This document shows, piece after piece, positions 21,501 through 32,135 of a stretch of 64,000 nt of DNA (position 1 is its first letter; every line of letters starts with the position of its first letter). Source of the stretch: Theileria orientalis strain Shintoku (taxonomy: Eukaryota; Apicomplexa; Aconoidasida; Piroplasmida; Theileriidae); the NCBI RefSeq assembly GCF_000740895.1, contig NC_025260.1, positions 1,840,001 through 1,904,000 on the forward strand. Direction: 5' to 3'. Under the pieces are notes generated by a model that ran no database searches, was not told the origin of the DNA, and saw only the letters and a list, made by a program, of their open reading frames with translations. The position numbers and the translations under genes are program-made.

Positions 21501-22445
21501 AGCAGGACGCGCAGCTTCGTCGAGTACGGCTTCGAGATATGCTCGCTGCTGAACATTCTGTGCAGCGAGTTCCCCTCCGACATCACCAGCAGCTCGGTGC
21601 TGCTGCCGCAGGTGGCCACGTGCCTCGGCTGCTGCCTGGAGAGTCTGGCGGGCCCGAAGTGCCTGCAGCTGAAGGTGAAGAACATGGACGAGTACGGGTT
21701 CAAGCCGCGCGAGTGGCTGTCGAAGATAATGAAGTGCTACATCGCCCTGTACGAGAACGACCCGGACTCGAGGTCGACTGCGAGTTCAATAGACAGCTTA
21801 TCGTCAGGTTCTGTCGTCGGTACTGCTACCGGTGTACCTGTTGCCGGTGTTACCGCCTCCAATGCTACCGGTACCATTACCACTGGTGTTACTGGTACTG
21901 TTGCTGGTGATACTGTGTCTGATGTTACTGGTACTGTTGCTGGTGATACTGGCACCGCTGTGGGCGCTCCCTCAGACCAGGCGAACTCCGAAGAAAACTA
22001 CGACTACGAGGACGAAAACAACCCCTTCGTGAAGGCGGTGGTGGCGGACGAGCGCTACTACAAGCCGGAGCTCTTCACGCGGTGCGTCAGGTTCGCGACG
22101 CGCGAGATGCTGCTGAGCTACAAGTCAATCAAGTCGTTCAACAAGCTCGCAAACAGACTCCTGGAGCACGCCAAGAGGACGAGTCTGCTCTACGAGAACG
22201 CGTCGAACGCGGAGATCCCCGAGCACTTCCTCGACCCGATCATGATGGACGTGATGGAGGACCCTGTGCTCCTGCCCACCAGCGGGAAGGTCATGGATCG
22301 CAAGAACATTGAGCGCCACCTGATGTCCGAGGCCACGGACCCCTTCACGCGCGCGCCTCTGGACCGCTCCCAGCTCGTCGACCAGCCCGATCTGAAGAGG
22401 GAGATAGTTGCCTTCCTGAGGTCGCTTTCACGGTCGAGCGCCTAG
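18564..22445 (+). CDS. UFD2: Ubiquitin conjugation factor E4 (UFD2/UBE4), U-box E3/E4 ligase
   Basis: Intronless, about 1293 residues from ATG 18564 (MPEDAVKVNIL). The C-terminal 75 residues are a U-box: IPEHFLDPIMMDVMEDPVLL, then PTSGKVMDRKNIERHL, then TDPFTRAPL. This is the RING-like, zinc-free fold that recruits E2 enzymes. The preceding region is helical and matches the UFD2 core in length and features (for example LNDTNFLVEEVVSYLTEI and SLLNILCSEFPSD). UFD2 proteins extend ubiquitin chains on substrates delivered with Cdc48/p97 in protein quality control. Two low-complexity inserts break the core: Thr/Ala/Ser-rich near 19980-20190 and Thr/Gly/Val-rich near 21780-21960. A Gly/Ser-rich linker lies near 21310-21400. 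The inserts use different codons from the rest. Confidence 0.9.
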   Translation: MPEDAVKVNILHTLIQNVLNITIRKSERSQAQPNQSEQPKLYVGHLYGRVSGVEDTENKYLGVEDLDDVVRSVIYVCILHNKNVLVNLNDSYTRISNGITKISKGQGLSQLFKAEEVTRASSEPLKSELISALENVQATLVANASLIMIFPIYFNLTDVINESEIKRAYLDVLDEKVLSEVFLDFATSTHNSSFLQNMTTAMWESDSNAAKVSYTNVFNMMRVRMAARGLKSSSASEVKFLTEALGCKPVAELFLENIRKFELEQPFFKSCGVKRELMTIFGRMLSVTSLDEEAYQACKLLGLKNIYEASKVDRTSDFYGKRDLNHIKSVINAKRFEAEHAMNGLLQMLKVILKSDAAARNEILSILGRIVAFNVNRKKIYGLTNIDSAPFSMDSMYYHKLVMISDNTFGYGINLTWLLLLLAQGISVAKADEIEPSYCQTASMASRKLKSLKVKPVNGVAAEATSEGAEAEDAENGTSGRTSTDTQTASSEAANTLSVSSAVGNTQVAGTTTLVGNRQAGTSAATVNTAPGATTAVGNTEGEAYMKEQLTKIETEMTNILGFLCNSSCMGDENDVREALRTMGVDAVTLYNSKFITQIFWLTLKGVNMLFMPALQENLKLLTQALNYASTSQNLSANDDKLANYISHVYVWRTPLQHPALLKALWHYVNIALRVFLRCFLLYDAKGGVKEDYKGLYDSAKGKFSALVEKYCEHVLDTDKAAAPPQFTALPVELIETVLDLVKNMTILRQYDHYIKPAEGDPLEGMDFELVISACIFIMKCPNDVIKNIHIKCDMACSTILYLCKFSEQSAAKFENSSVCKQHLMDALVRTFISSQKSNYNTRISSRLNIIQSFTQFFVHASYKRSFVSCIISKKDLFVQFMHLLLNDTNFLVEEVVSYLTEIRRREVAGISLEEAPGQAGGGDQQGAASGASGSGGGSSSSSAARNPRGQDYDDADQYVQEGAIDANQLKSMSGPELKSRTRSFVEYGFEICSLLNILCSEFPSDITSSSVLLPQVATCLGCCLESLAGPKCLQLKVKNMDEYGFKPREWLSKIMKCYIALYENDPDSRSTASSIDSLSSGSVVGTATGVPVAGVTASNATGTITTGVTGTVAGDTVSDVTGTVAGDTGTAVGAPSDQANSEENYDYEDENNPFVKAVVADERYYKPELFTRCVRFATREMLLSYKSIKSFNKLANRLLEHAKRTSLLYENASNAEIPEHFLDPIMMDVMEDPVLLPTSGKVMDRKNIERHLMSEATDPFTRAPLDRSQLVDQPDLKREIVAFLRSLSRSSA

Positions 22446-22539
22446 CACTCCGAGTAGCGCCATCGGCTACGCTAATGCAAATCAGTTTGTACACTACGTT
22501 AATCTATTACCATTTTACGCACCGTGATTATGCTGTTAT

Positions 22540-22700
22540 TGTAGTACGTGTAATATGATTTACATTGGTGTTAATCGTGTTAACACAATGTGATTATAGT
22601 ACCAGTTAACACCGTGCTTATAGTACCAGTTTATACCGTTATTGTAGTACCAGTTTATACCGTTATTGTAGTACGTGTAATATAATATACATTAGTGTTA
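22540..22700. repeat. Tandem repeats in the convergent spacer
   Basis: The 281-base gap between UFD2 (+) and RNA polymerase I (-) contains several imperfect copies of TACCAGTTTATACCGTTATT and of a GTACGTGTAATAT block. No coding potential is seen. Confidence 0.6.
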
Positions 22701-22726
22701 AGGGTGTTTAAAGCATAGATTGGCCT

Positions 22727-25700
22727 CTAGAGCTCATAATTGCTGTTGAACATGTTGAGGTCCTGGTGCTGCCTTCCGTCGAAGTCAACCACTTGCATCA
22801 GTCTGCACAGGCTAGAGCCCACGTGAACGGGCCGCCCAGCCATGAGTGCCCCCGAGGGCGTCTTCAGGTTGTCGTACGCTCCTCGCTCCGAGGCGCTCAT
22901 GAGGAACTTCATGGTGGACTCGAACGACATTTGCAGCAGTGGAGATGTGTGTTTTGCCATGCCGTATCTCGTGAAGGTTCTGACGTCGCCTACAAAGTTT
23001 ACATTAGTACTAGTTGACTAGTAATTTGGTTAATAGGTTAGTTGGCTGGCTATCTAACGATGAGTTAATGACTACGTTAATGATGCGTTAATGACTACGT
23101 TAATGATGCGTTAATGACTACGTTAATGATGCGTTAATGACTACGTTAATGATGCGTTAATGACTACGTTAACGATGAGTTAATGACTACGTTAATGATG
23201 AGTGCGTGGCTATATAACAGTAAAAACACCAATAACAGTAACCAGTAACTGAGTAACTATGATAAAAACGAATAACTGCGTGACCCAGTACCTTGCTGCG
23301 TCATGAAGTCGGCCAACAGTGTTAGGTGTCTGTAGTCCACCGTGATGCCGTACACTGAAAACACCTTGTTCAACTCTGAAACGATGCACGACCGCGCCGC
23401 CTCGATTCCGTAGTACTTCAGCACCGTCGCCACGTCGTTCAGCTTCACGACGTTGAAGTCGACGATGTCCTCCCTGATCATGAACAACCTCGTCAGGTTC
23501 GTCCCGTCGCAGTGCAGCGTGAACTCGTCCTTGTCGTTCACCGTGTGGCAGACTATTCTCGACTGCCTTATGTTCGGAGAGTCCCTAAGCGTCTGACGGG
23601 ATATTTCCTCCTTGAGTATAGGGTACAGGTCCAGATAGCTGAATCAATTGTTACTAGCTGCAGCATCATAATCTATTATTTAAACGGCTGTTGAACCATC
23701 TATTATTATTTAGACGCCTGTCGTACTATACACAAGAACTTATATACATGTGTGAGTGGCTGACGTGTAAACTTACTAGGGGCACTTTGCGAAGGGCCAT
23801 CCGAACTTGAGTTTAAGAGTCGACGTTTCCTCGGAGAAGTCCAGCGACTTCACAAATTGGAACACTAAATAATATTTGTTGGATTGTAGGTTGTACTGAA
23901 TAACTAACTGCTACCAGTGCGTAATTTGAGTAAATATCTAGTTGCCCGGATAGTTGAATGGTTGTACTATGAACCCTATCAATAATCAGGCCTAATAGAC
24001 TAAGCAGCTATTTACATAGACTGGTGGCCGATCGCCGGCTACTAAATACCTTTCCTGTCTATTGACGATATGTTCTGCTTTCTGAACTTAAGCTGCGGCG
24101 TCTTCTGCTCCAGCACTGGGTCGTCCGCGTCCTGCTCGTGCTCGAACGCGTCAATGTCCACGCTCAGGTCCGCCTCTTCTCCTTGGTGCGGAGTCCCCTC
24201 GACGTCCTGCGTGTCCAGCTCCGGCAGCTCTGCTTCCTGCGTCGCGCTTGAACTGTAACTCGCAGAACTGCTCAGCTCCCCGTCAGAGTAGTAGTCCTCC
24301 TCGTCCTCGTCAGTGTGTGTTCCGTAGCCCTCTTCTGAAGCGGCGCCATCGCCTGCAGCCGCCTTCTCACTAGACTTGCGTCCACGCGCCTTGTCGCCGT
24401 CGCCGTCGCCGTCGTTGCCATCTCCCCTTGCTCCGAACTCGTTTTCTTCCTCATCATCCTCATCAACGTCTGCGTCCTCGTCGTCGTAGTCTCCTTCGTA
24501 CTCCTCTTCCTGGTCAAACTCGTCTTCCTTCTCCTCCTGCTCCACCACTCCCATTTCTCTTTCCGAAGCCTCCGTGTTCAGGTTAATTATTTTATCGTGG
24601 TCTTCGAAATGTTTCTGAGGCACTCTCGTCGAGGAGCCTGATGCCAGCACCATTTTCCTTATCCTGTTCGAAATCTTGTCCCTCTTCACTATCTGCTTCT
24701 GCATCACGAACATGTTCCAGAACTCCTCCAGCTGGTCGCTCTTGTCCTGCAGCTCGAAGGGCACATTCACGTCCATCGTCACGATCATCTGGCCCATCAC
24801 TCTCTTCATGAACGACTTGAGCAGGCAGTTTGAGCACAGCTTCAGTATGTCCTGCGTCTCAAAGTCTCCGATCTTGCTTTTGAACTGCTCCAGGTCGTCA
24901 AACTGTATTGTTGCCTCGTACTCCCACTCCTTCTCCGAGTTTGCGTTGACGTACACGTTGCTTTCGATTCCCACTGAGTGCACGACGTCTGACAAGTATA
25001 TTTTCCTCAGTGCGTTCGTTGCGTTTTCTGCGTTTGCTGCGATTTCCTTTTCGCTGTTTCCTCTGATTGGCGCTGAGAAGAACGGCGTCGAGCAGCTCGA
25101 CGTGTTGTGCAGTATTTCCAGCAGCCTCGGTATTCCCAGCGTCACGTTCGTCGCTCCGTGTCCCGCAAGGTGAAACGTGTTAAGCGTCATCTGCGTTGCT
25201 GGCTCTCCTATGGACTGCCCTGCTATGCATCCCACTGCGTCTCCCGGCTCACACTTACACTTGTTGAAGTACCTTTCAAAATCCGGGTCGTAGTCTCCAC
25301 TCGTTTTCTGGTTCCCTGGGTTTCCTGGGTTCTCTGAATTTCCTGGGTTTCCTGGGTCCTCGCCGTACTCGTGCCCGTACACTTGTTCACCCTTACTGTG
25401 GTCCAGCTTCCTCTTCTTCACAATGCTGTCAACACCCTCATATGTATCAGTACGTTGGGTCCTGCTGTTATAACCGTCGCCACAGTGGCTACTGCCCGTT
25501 TTGGAAAAGGCGCTCCCGCTCGACCTGCGGCCCGTCGAGTAGTACAGCTGGTTTACCTGCAGGTCCTGCAGCTGCGACAGGTACGAGCTCTTGGACACGT
25601 CGATTCCGTCCTCGCCGTACTTGAACTGGATCACGTTCCCGTTCGAGTCCCTCACCGTCGCGTCGTAGCAGACGATCACGTCCTCCATGGCCTTGAGAAC

Positions 25701-28700
25701 GCACCTCTGCAGGTATCCCGTCTTCGCCGTCTTCACGCACGTGTCGACCAGCCCCTCCCTCCCCGACATACAGTGGAAGAAGTACTCCTGAGGCCTCAGC
25801 CCCGTCAGGAACCTGTCCGTGATGAATCCTCCTGCCCTCGAGCCGAAGTCTCCGAAGGCGAAGCAGGGGAGCGTCCTCACCGAGGGCATCACGGGCACTC
25901 TCTTGCCCTCGAGCGTCTGCTGCGATAGTGCGCAGGATATCATTGCGAAGTTGACCTTGCTTCCCTTCGCGCCCGTTGCCACCATGGTTGCGAAGCCGTT
26001 TCTCGGGAACTTGACCACCGTGCTGTCCACCAGCTCGTTGATGTCGCTCGACACTCCCACGATGTTGCTCTGGAAGAACCTGTCGAACGTGCTCAGGATG
26101 TCGTTCCCTCTCGGGCTTTTGCAGACCATGTTGTAGAACCTGCTGCACGTCGTGTACGCGTCTCCTAGCTTATATTTTGTGCTGTCGTCGCCTTCTGAGG
26201 ACCTGCTACTCAGCGAGCCCTGCTCTCCCTTTCCGTTTCCGTTGTGCAACCCGCTTGCTCCATTCCTGTTACCGTTCGTGCTAGACACTCTTTCCGAGCA
26301 CTCTGACAACCATGTAGGGAAACACAGCTGCACCATGTTCAGGTTCGAGTCCTCCGGCAGGTCTGCAAAGTACTTCAGAATCGCGTTCTTCACTTTCGGC
26401 ACTCTGCAACACGACTCCAGCAATCGATGCACATAGTTGTTGACTCTTTCTCTCATGATACCGCCTGTGCTGTGTCCAATACATTCTGTCAAGACCTTGA
26501 ATAGCAGCTTTCCGAACTCTCCAAATGATCTGCAGGCGTCTAAATCCCCCGACGTAACACTATTCACTTGACTTTTCACCTGTTCGCAGAAAACCTTAAG
26601 GTCATCCTTCAACTCAACTAACAATCTCTTCTCCCTCCCATTCACTTCACTGTGCCTCAAATGACCTTCTTTGTCCCTCCCACTCGCTTCACTATTGTCC
26701 AATTGCATACTTTCTCCTTTTGTTCCATGACTTATTCCCTGGCTTGTTGACTGATTTCCTTGACTACCTTCTCCAGTTACTTCCGTAACACTCAATTCCG
26801 TGTTAATGTCTTTCAACTTGCTCGAGCCGTTTGTGAGATTCTGTTTTTTCGTGTTCCTTGATAGCGCCATGAACAACTCCTGCAGGTGCAGTCCTGTGTA
26901 CTTTATTCTTCTCAGTATTTTCAACCTTTCCTTTTCTGCCGATTCCGTCAGCAGGAAGTCCCTCGGACTGCAAGTCGCTCCTCTCATCTGCAGATATGAC
27001 GTGAACAGGTACGAGAAGCTGTTCAGCAGCATTCCGCACACTCGCGGTCCCAGCAGCTCGAATATCAGGTGCGTGAGTCCGTACGAACTTGCTCCGAACT
27101 GCGACTTGTCCAGCACTCCCTGGAGCAGCTCCGAGTTCCTTATCACGATCGTCGACTCCTCCTTGTCTCCGTCGTAGCACCCTCCCCAGGCGTCTCCCGG
27201 CGTCTTCGACTTCGACGTCAGGTTAATTCCTCTGTACTTCTTCTCGAACTCCAGGTCTCCCAGCCCCAGCGCGATGTTGTCGATCAGCGTTTTAAACACG
27301 CACGTTACCACCTGCTTGCCCGTGTACAGCTGCTTCGGGTACAGTATTGCCGGCAGGTCCAGGTACACCTGGATGCTCCGGTTCGTTATTCTCCTCGCGA
27401 ATGGGTCCGAGAGCATCTTCAGCCTCTTCGCCAGCTGGTGCAGCTGCACGTCCAGCTTAACGTCCTCCTCGATGTGGTGCAGGTCCTGTCGTCCCAGGTA
27501 TATCGAGGAGGTCGCGCTCACGAAGGAGTTAACCGCCAGGTATACGAGGTTGCAGAACTCCGCCTTCGTGAAGAACGTGTCTCTGCTCGTCAGCAGCGCT
27601 CCTCCCTGGCAGTGGTCCTGGATCAGCCCTCTGATCGGCTGTCCGTTTTTGGGCACCACGAACTGGCAGTCCGCGTTTGCGATTAGCTGCGCCTCCGACT
27701 GCGACAGGTAGTCCTGCGGCAGGTGCAGGTTCATTTCGTCTCCGTCGAAGTCCGCGTTGTAGGTGCTGCAGTTGACGTAGTTGAGCCTGAATATCTTCTG
27801 GCGCGTGAGCACCTTAACGAAGTGCGCCATGATTCCCGGCTTGTGCAGCGTCGGCTGTCTGTTCATCAGCACCACGTCTCCGTCGAGGATGTGCCTGTAG
27901 ACCACCTTCGGCGCGTTCCCCTCCGCCAGACCCACCAGCAGCAGCTTCGACTTCGCCACCCGCTCGTTGTGGCTCAGCGCCGAGAGGTTGTAGACCTTCC
28001 CGTTCGTGTCTCTCAGGAGCTTCGCTCCCGGGTACACCTTAGGCCCGTTGATGACCATTTTCCTCAGGAAGTTGACGTTGAACCTCGTCACGTACTCCGG
28101 CACTGTCAACTCCATTGCGAACTTGAGCGGCATTCCCATCTGATTCGTGTCTATGAAGCAGTCCGGCGCGATAACTGTCCTTGCTGAGTAGTTGACTCTC
28201 TTTCCTATCATGTTCTGTCTGATCGTTCCCGTTTTGTGCTCCAGCGTCTGCTTCAGTCCTGGTCTCGGGTTCCCGTTATCCATGTACTGGAACAGCTTCT
28301 TCTGCAAGACTACTATCTGATCTCTTATTGCTTCGTTCAGGTCATTATAGTCCTTCAGGTAACTCTCGAATTGCTCCAGCTGCTTCTCATCTATCTGGTA
28401 GTTCATCTTCACCAGGTATTCGATCAAATTGTTTTCTTTGCGTCCTCTCTTGGTCCCATTTACTCCCTCGCCACCATCACTCCCACCTTCTGTCCTACCA
28501 GTTGATTCCAACTCATTCTTAACTTGCGTACTTTTACTGACTCCATTTACCTCCTTTCTGTTTCCGTATTTAAACTGCAGCAGCAACTTTATAAACTCGT
28601 TTGACGTCACTATGTCCAACAGTGATGACGACCTCGTGTGCAACACTATTTGCTTGTTTGCCGTTATTAGCGGCGGTCTAAACCTATTTGCTGACACTCC

Positions 28701-29944
28701 CATGCACTCCATGAAGAATATTTTATACTTGTGTACTCTCGACTGTGGAAATAGGTGCGATAGCAGCTTAGCGTAGTTTGCGAACAGGTGCGATAGGTAC
28801 GGTATCAGGTGAAACGACTGCAGCTCCACTTTGTTCACCGACTTTCCCGTCGGGTTCAACATGTCCATTTGCGACGACGATATATCTGAGTTAACCATGT
28901 TAACAACCTCCAGCATCTTCGCTTCGTATTCGTCCAGCTGCTTATCGTGCTCACCGTCACCGTTGTATAGTCTGGGTTCTGAACCGTTGCTATCCCATCC
29001 TTCTCCCACTGAACTAGCTTCATTTTCAGCCCTCTTCTCGTCCTCTTCAGCTTCTGAGCCTTCACTTTCACTTTTCGGTTCACTTTTATTCATTTCTGCC
29101 TCCGAGTACAAATCACAGTCCGTTTCCAGAAACTCTCTGTAGCTCTTTATCAGGTTCGGCTTCAGGTACGTCTGCGGCCAACTCAGCTCTATTGAGCACG
29201 AGTCGTTTGCTTTTATTGAGAACTTCGCGTTTGACCCGCAGTGCGAGCACTTACTCAGCTTCGCTCCCTCCTCGAAGAACCTGTTCCTTATCTCGTTCCA
29301 CACGTTGTACTCCTCGTCCTTCTCTCCCTTCCTCTGGCCTCCTCCTTCCCTCCTCTCCTCCTTCTGGGTGTTCTCAATTTTAGTGAGAATGCTGCTTATC
29401 ATCTCCTCTCTGCACTCTCTGAACAACTCTCCGTGCTTATCCGACCTACCTGAACAAACCGTCACTTCCTCTCAACTTACTATCAAACTCCTGCAGCATT
29501 TGGTCCAGGTACTTCGTGTCCGACAGCATTCCCGTTTGGCACATCTCGAACAGCGCTACGTACTTCGAGAGCTTCCAATCTCTGAACTTGATCCTTCCGC
29601 AGTAGAAACACACCTACCCATTAACATTATATCCTTTTACTTACCGTCTTCAGCAGCTTACACAGGCTCTTCATCATCATCGGGTGGTACAGTGGTATTG
29701 CGAACTCTATGTGTCCCAGGTGTCCGTCGCAATTCGACATTTCGTTGCAGGATCCGCAGAGCCTGTATATCTCCGTCGACCCGAGGCAGGGGTCGTAGAT
29801 ACACGACTTTCCTGCCGACTCGTGTCCCATTCTTCCTACATTCTTCACTTCCGAGAACGAGAGCGACCTTATGTCTCTGCTCGAGAGAAAGGAGAAGGAA
29901 AGTCCCTCTATCTCAGTAGATACTGTAGAATCATAACTCAGCAT
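22727..29944 (-). CDS. RPA1: DNA-directed RNA polymerase I largest subunit (RPA190/RPA1)
   Basis: Starts at ATG 29944 (MLSYDSTVSTEIEGLSFSFL) and ends at 22727. It has at least six exons; the main exon covers about 29450-24050. The N-terminus has the clamp zinc site (CGSCNEMSNCDGHLGHIEF and, after an intron, CFYCG). Key motifs are NMIGKRVNYSARTVI, RQPTLHKPGIMAH, the catalytic NADFDGDEMNLHLPQ (three Asp bind Mg2+), GSRAGGFITDRFLTG, and GCIAGQSIGEPATQMTLNTF followed by HLAGHGATNVTLGIPRLLEIL (bridge/trigger helices). A long acidic insert (about 24100-24560) in the jaw and the C-terminal end (SPLLQMSFESTMKFL, LMAGRPVHVGS) identify the Pol I enzyme, which makes rRNA in the nucleolus. C-terminal exons at about 23880-23785, 23640-23290 and 22980-22727 complete the jaw and cleft. 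One C-terminal intron carries a minisatellite. Confidence 0.93.
23064..23202. repeat. 23-bp minisatellite in an RPA1 intron
   Basis: Six nearly identical copies of a 23-base unit (GTTAATGACTACGTTAATGA plus TGC) lie inside the intron between the last two exons of the RNA polymerase I gene. Variation is limited to single bases in the last copies. Confidence 0.9.
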
Positions 29945-30590
29945 CTTGCTGATCTATTCCTTTTAATTTTACTCAGTATGAATAACATTTACAACGATTT
30001 TTTGTTGAATTAAAGGGTATAATTACGAATTCACAATGAATCTATTCTATTATTTTATCAATAGACCATTCTGTTCTGATGTGCAGCTCATATTAGCCTA
30101 TTATACACAATACACTCAATATTTTACAAGATTCCTGTTCCAAATGTGTTTTAGGAAATAAATCAAATTATTTTATGTTGCTCAACTTTGATTCACTAAG
30201 CCTTCCATACTCGTTGTTTCACCTCATATTCTCCATACAGTTTACTTTTATTTTAATCAATCTGTCCATTTAATTTTACCAATCACCTACATTCTTATTC
30301 AAATCTTATATTACCAATTCAAATTCTAATCTTCTGTGGTCTTATTTGCAAATTCCGTGGATTACATCTCCACTCCTCGACTCTCACACCTTACACCGAT
30401 CCCACTCATTATGTCTAATGTGTTCTTGAAAAACATACTACATATTTCCACACACCCTATGCATCAAGAGATTATGCTTCATTTAAATCAACAACTTCGT
30501 ATCTTGTCAACATAGTTATCTTTGTAACCTCAAACAGTCCTGACAGCCAGCTCTCTGGTTCTGCGCCCTTTCTAGCTTAACACAATCAAT
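29945..30590. other. A+T-rich spacer upstream of RPA1
   Basis: About 650 bases between the 5' end of RPA1 and the 3' end of the ArfGAP gene (both -). No supported ORF or RNA. It should hold the RPA1 promoter and the ArfGAP 3' UTR. Confidence 0.5.
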
Positions 30591-31764
30591 TCACTTGAAT
30601 GAGGATTTTTTAAATGGTCCCATCATTGGATCGTCGTCTAAATCTTTAGTCTGACTGCTCCACAGCGATGCTCCTCCGCTCACTCCAACTGGCTGGGTCG
30701 ACAGTCCACTGGGCTGTCCGTCGTCAAATGAGGCGTGTGGACTCTGCGACGATACTGGTATTCCCGTCACTATGCGTTGAAACCACTCGGATGCGTTGCT
30801 CGCGGCCTACTCATGATTTAATCAAACGAGAAACATGTTTCACTTACGTGCGTCAGCTGCGTTGCCACCTTCTGGGCTCCCACCTTCGCCTTCATCTCCT
30901 TCTCCTCCCACCAATCCGGGTCCTGCACTTGGGTCGCCAGCTTCTTACTCTTATCTTTGAACCAAACTTTACTCTAAAGGACAGTTACGTTGCACAAAAT
31001 GTTTACAAGTATACCAATATTCTGTATACGCTGTGTGAATAAGTGTGTAATCTACTAATCTGCTTGTGCAAAACTAACCGTTTCCAGCACCCCCTTGGCA
31101 TTATCAAACACGTGACTCGATTGTATGTCTGACACCGCCTTTTCGGCATTCGCGTACGCCGACTGGACAAAGGATCCCAGCGTCGATCCTAGTGAGTTGA
31201 ACACATCGCTTTGCACAAAATTCGATGAGGAGTAGGGAAGGCCCTTCTTCGAAGGCGGTCTTTTCATCTCCTCTGGCGCCATCACGGGCTCGGGAGTCGC
31301 GCTGTTGTAGTAGTCTGATATCTGGGACTCGGGCTGGAGCGCAATCGCCGGGTCCAGAGCCGGCGGTATTGGCGTGCCGTCAACAATGGCCCTCAGTCTT
31401 CTTCTGTAGTAGGCGGCGCCCTCAGTTTTGTATCTGGACGTTATCGGCAGGTCCATGATCTTATATTCGTCGAAAAACGACTTCAGGTTAGCGTTTCCTC
31501 CGTGCTTCATGTACAGCAGCTGGCGCGTGGTCCAGGAATCCATGGTTATGCTCTTAACGAAGCTGACCTGAAGCCCAAAACCCCTAAAGCAATTAAATTG
31601 CGCAGTTCGACGTACCTGTGGATGCCTGAACAGGTGAGGCATATGAAACTTCCGTGAGATAGTGACGCCCAGGTCGGACCCACCGATCCGCAGTCAAAGC
31701 AGGTATTGTTCGTCTCAATGGCGAGCAGTTCATGTAAGTGGATAATCTCCTTGCCTTCTGCCAT
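30591..31764 (-). CDS. ADP-ribosylation factor GTPase-activating protein (ArfGAP)
   Basis: Starts MAEGKEIIHLHELLAIETNN at 31764 and ends SGGASLWSSQTKDLDDD then MMGPFKKSSFK at 30591. The ArfGAP zinc finger is intact: CFDC, 16 residues, then CLTC followed by SGIHR, which carries the catalytic arginine finger. A 34-nt intron (within 31585-31622) joins SGIHR to GFGLQVSFVKSITMDSW, matching the family core. The rest is low-complexity, with SEWFQRIVTGIPVSSQ in the last exon and an intron near 30850-31055 region. ArfGAPs inactivate Arf1 on Golgi and endosomal membranes and so release COPI coats. Overall it resembles the ArfGAP1/Gcs1 or ArfGAP2/3 groups; the exact subgroup is not certain. Confidence 0.9.
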
Positions 31765-32135
31765 GTTAACTGTACAGATGTATGACTAGGTATGGAATTA
31801 ACAACTAAGTTCAAGTACGGGTAATCAGGCGGGCACAAATTTAAAATTTGTGTTATAAACAACTCTGGCTGTGGTCGCTGGTTAAAAAAATACTCTGATA
31901 TTGTACACCTTAAATTACAAATGGTAAATTCCCGCCCCAATTTTCACGTGTGCGGCATACCGGATACTACTCATCGCTGTACCAACGTTCTAATCCACAT
32001 TAAAATTTAGACACTGCCCGGCCACTTTATTTCCTTTAAATAAAACCCCTGTTGAAATTAAGAGATATGTACTGCGTGTCTAGTGTGTATTGTAATTACT
32101 TTATTTGTACGAGATTAGGGCTCGCGCAGTCGCCC
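31765..32135. promoter_or_regulatory. Spacer with ArfGAP promoter
   Basis: 371 A+T-rich bases between the ArfGAP start and the dephospho-CoA kinase stop (both -). No ORF or recognisable motif. Confidence 0.45.
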
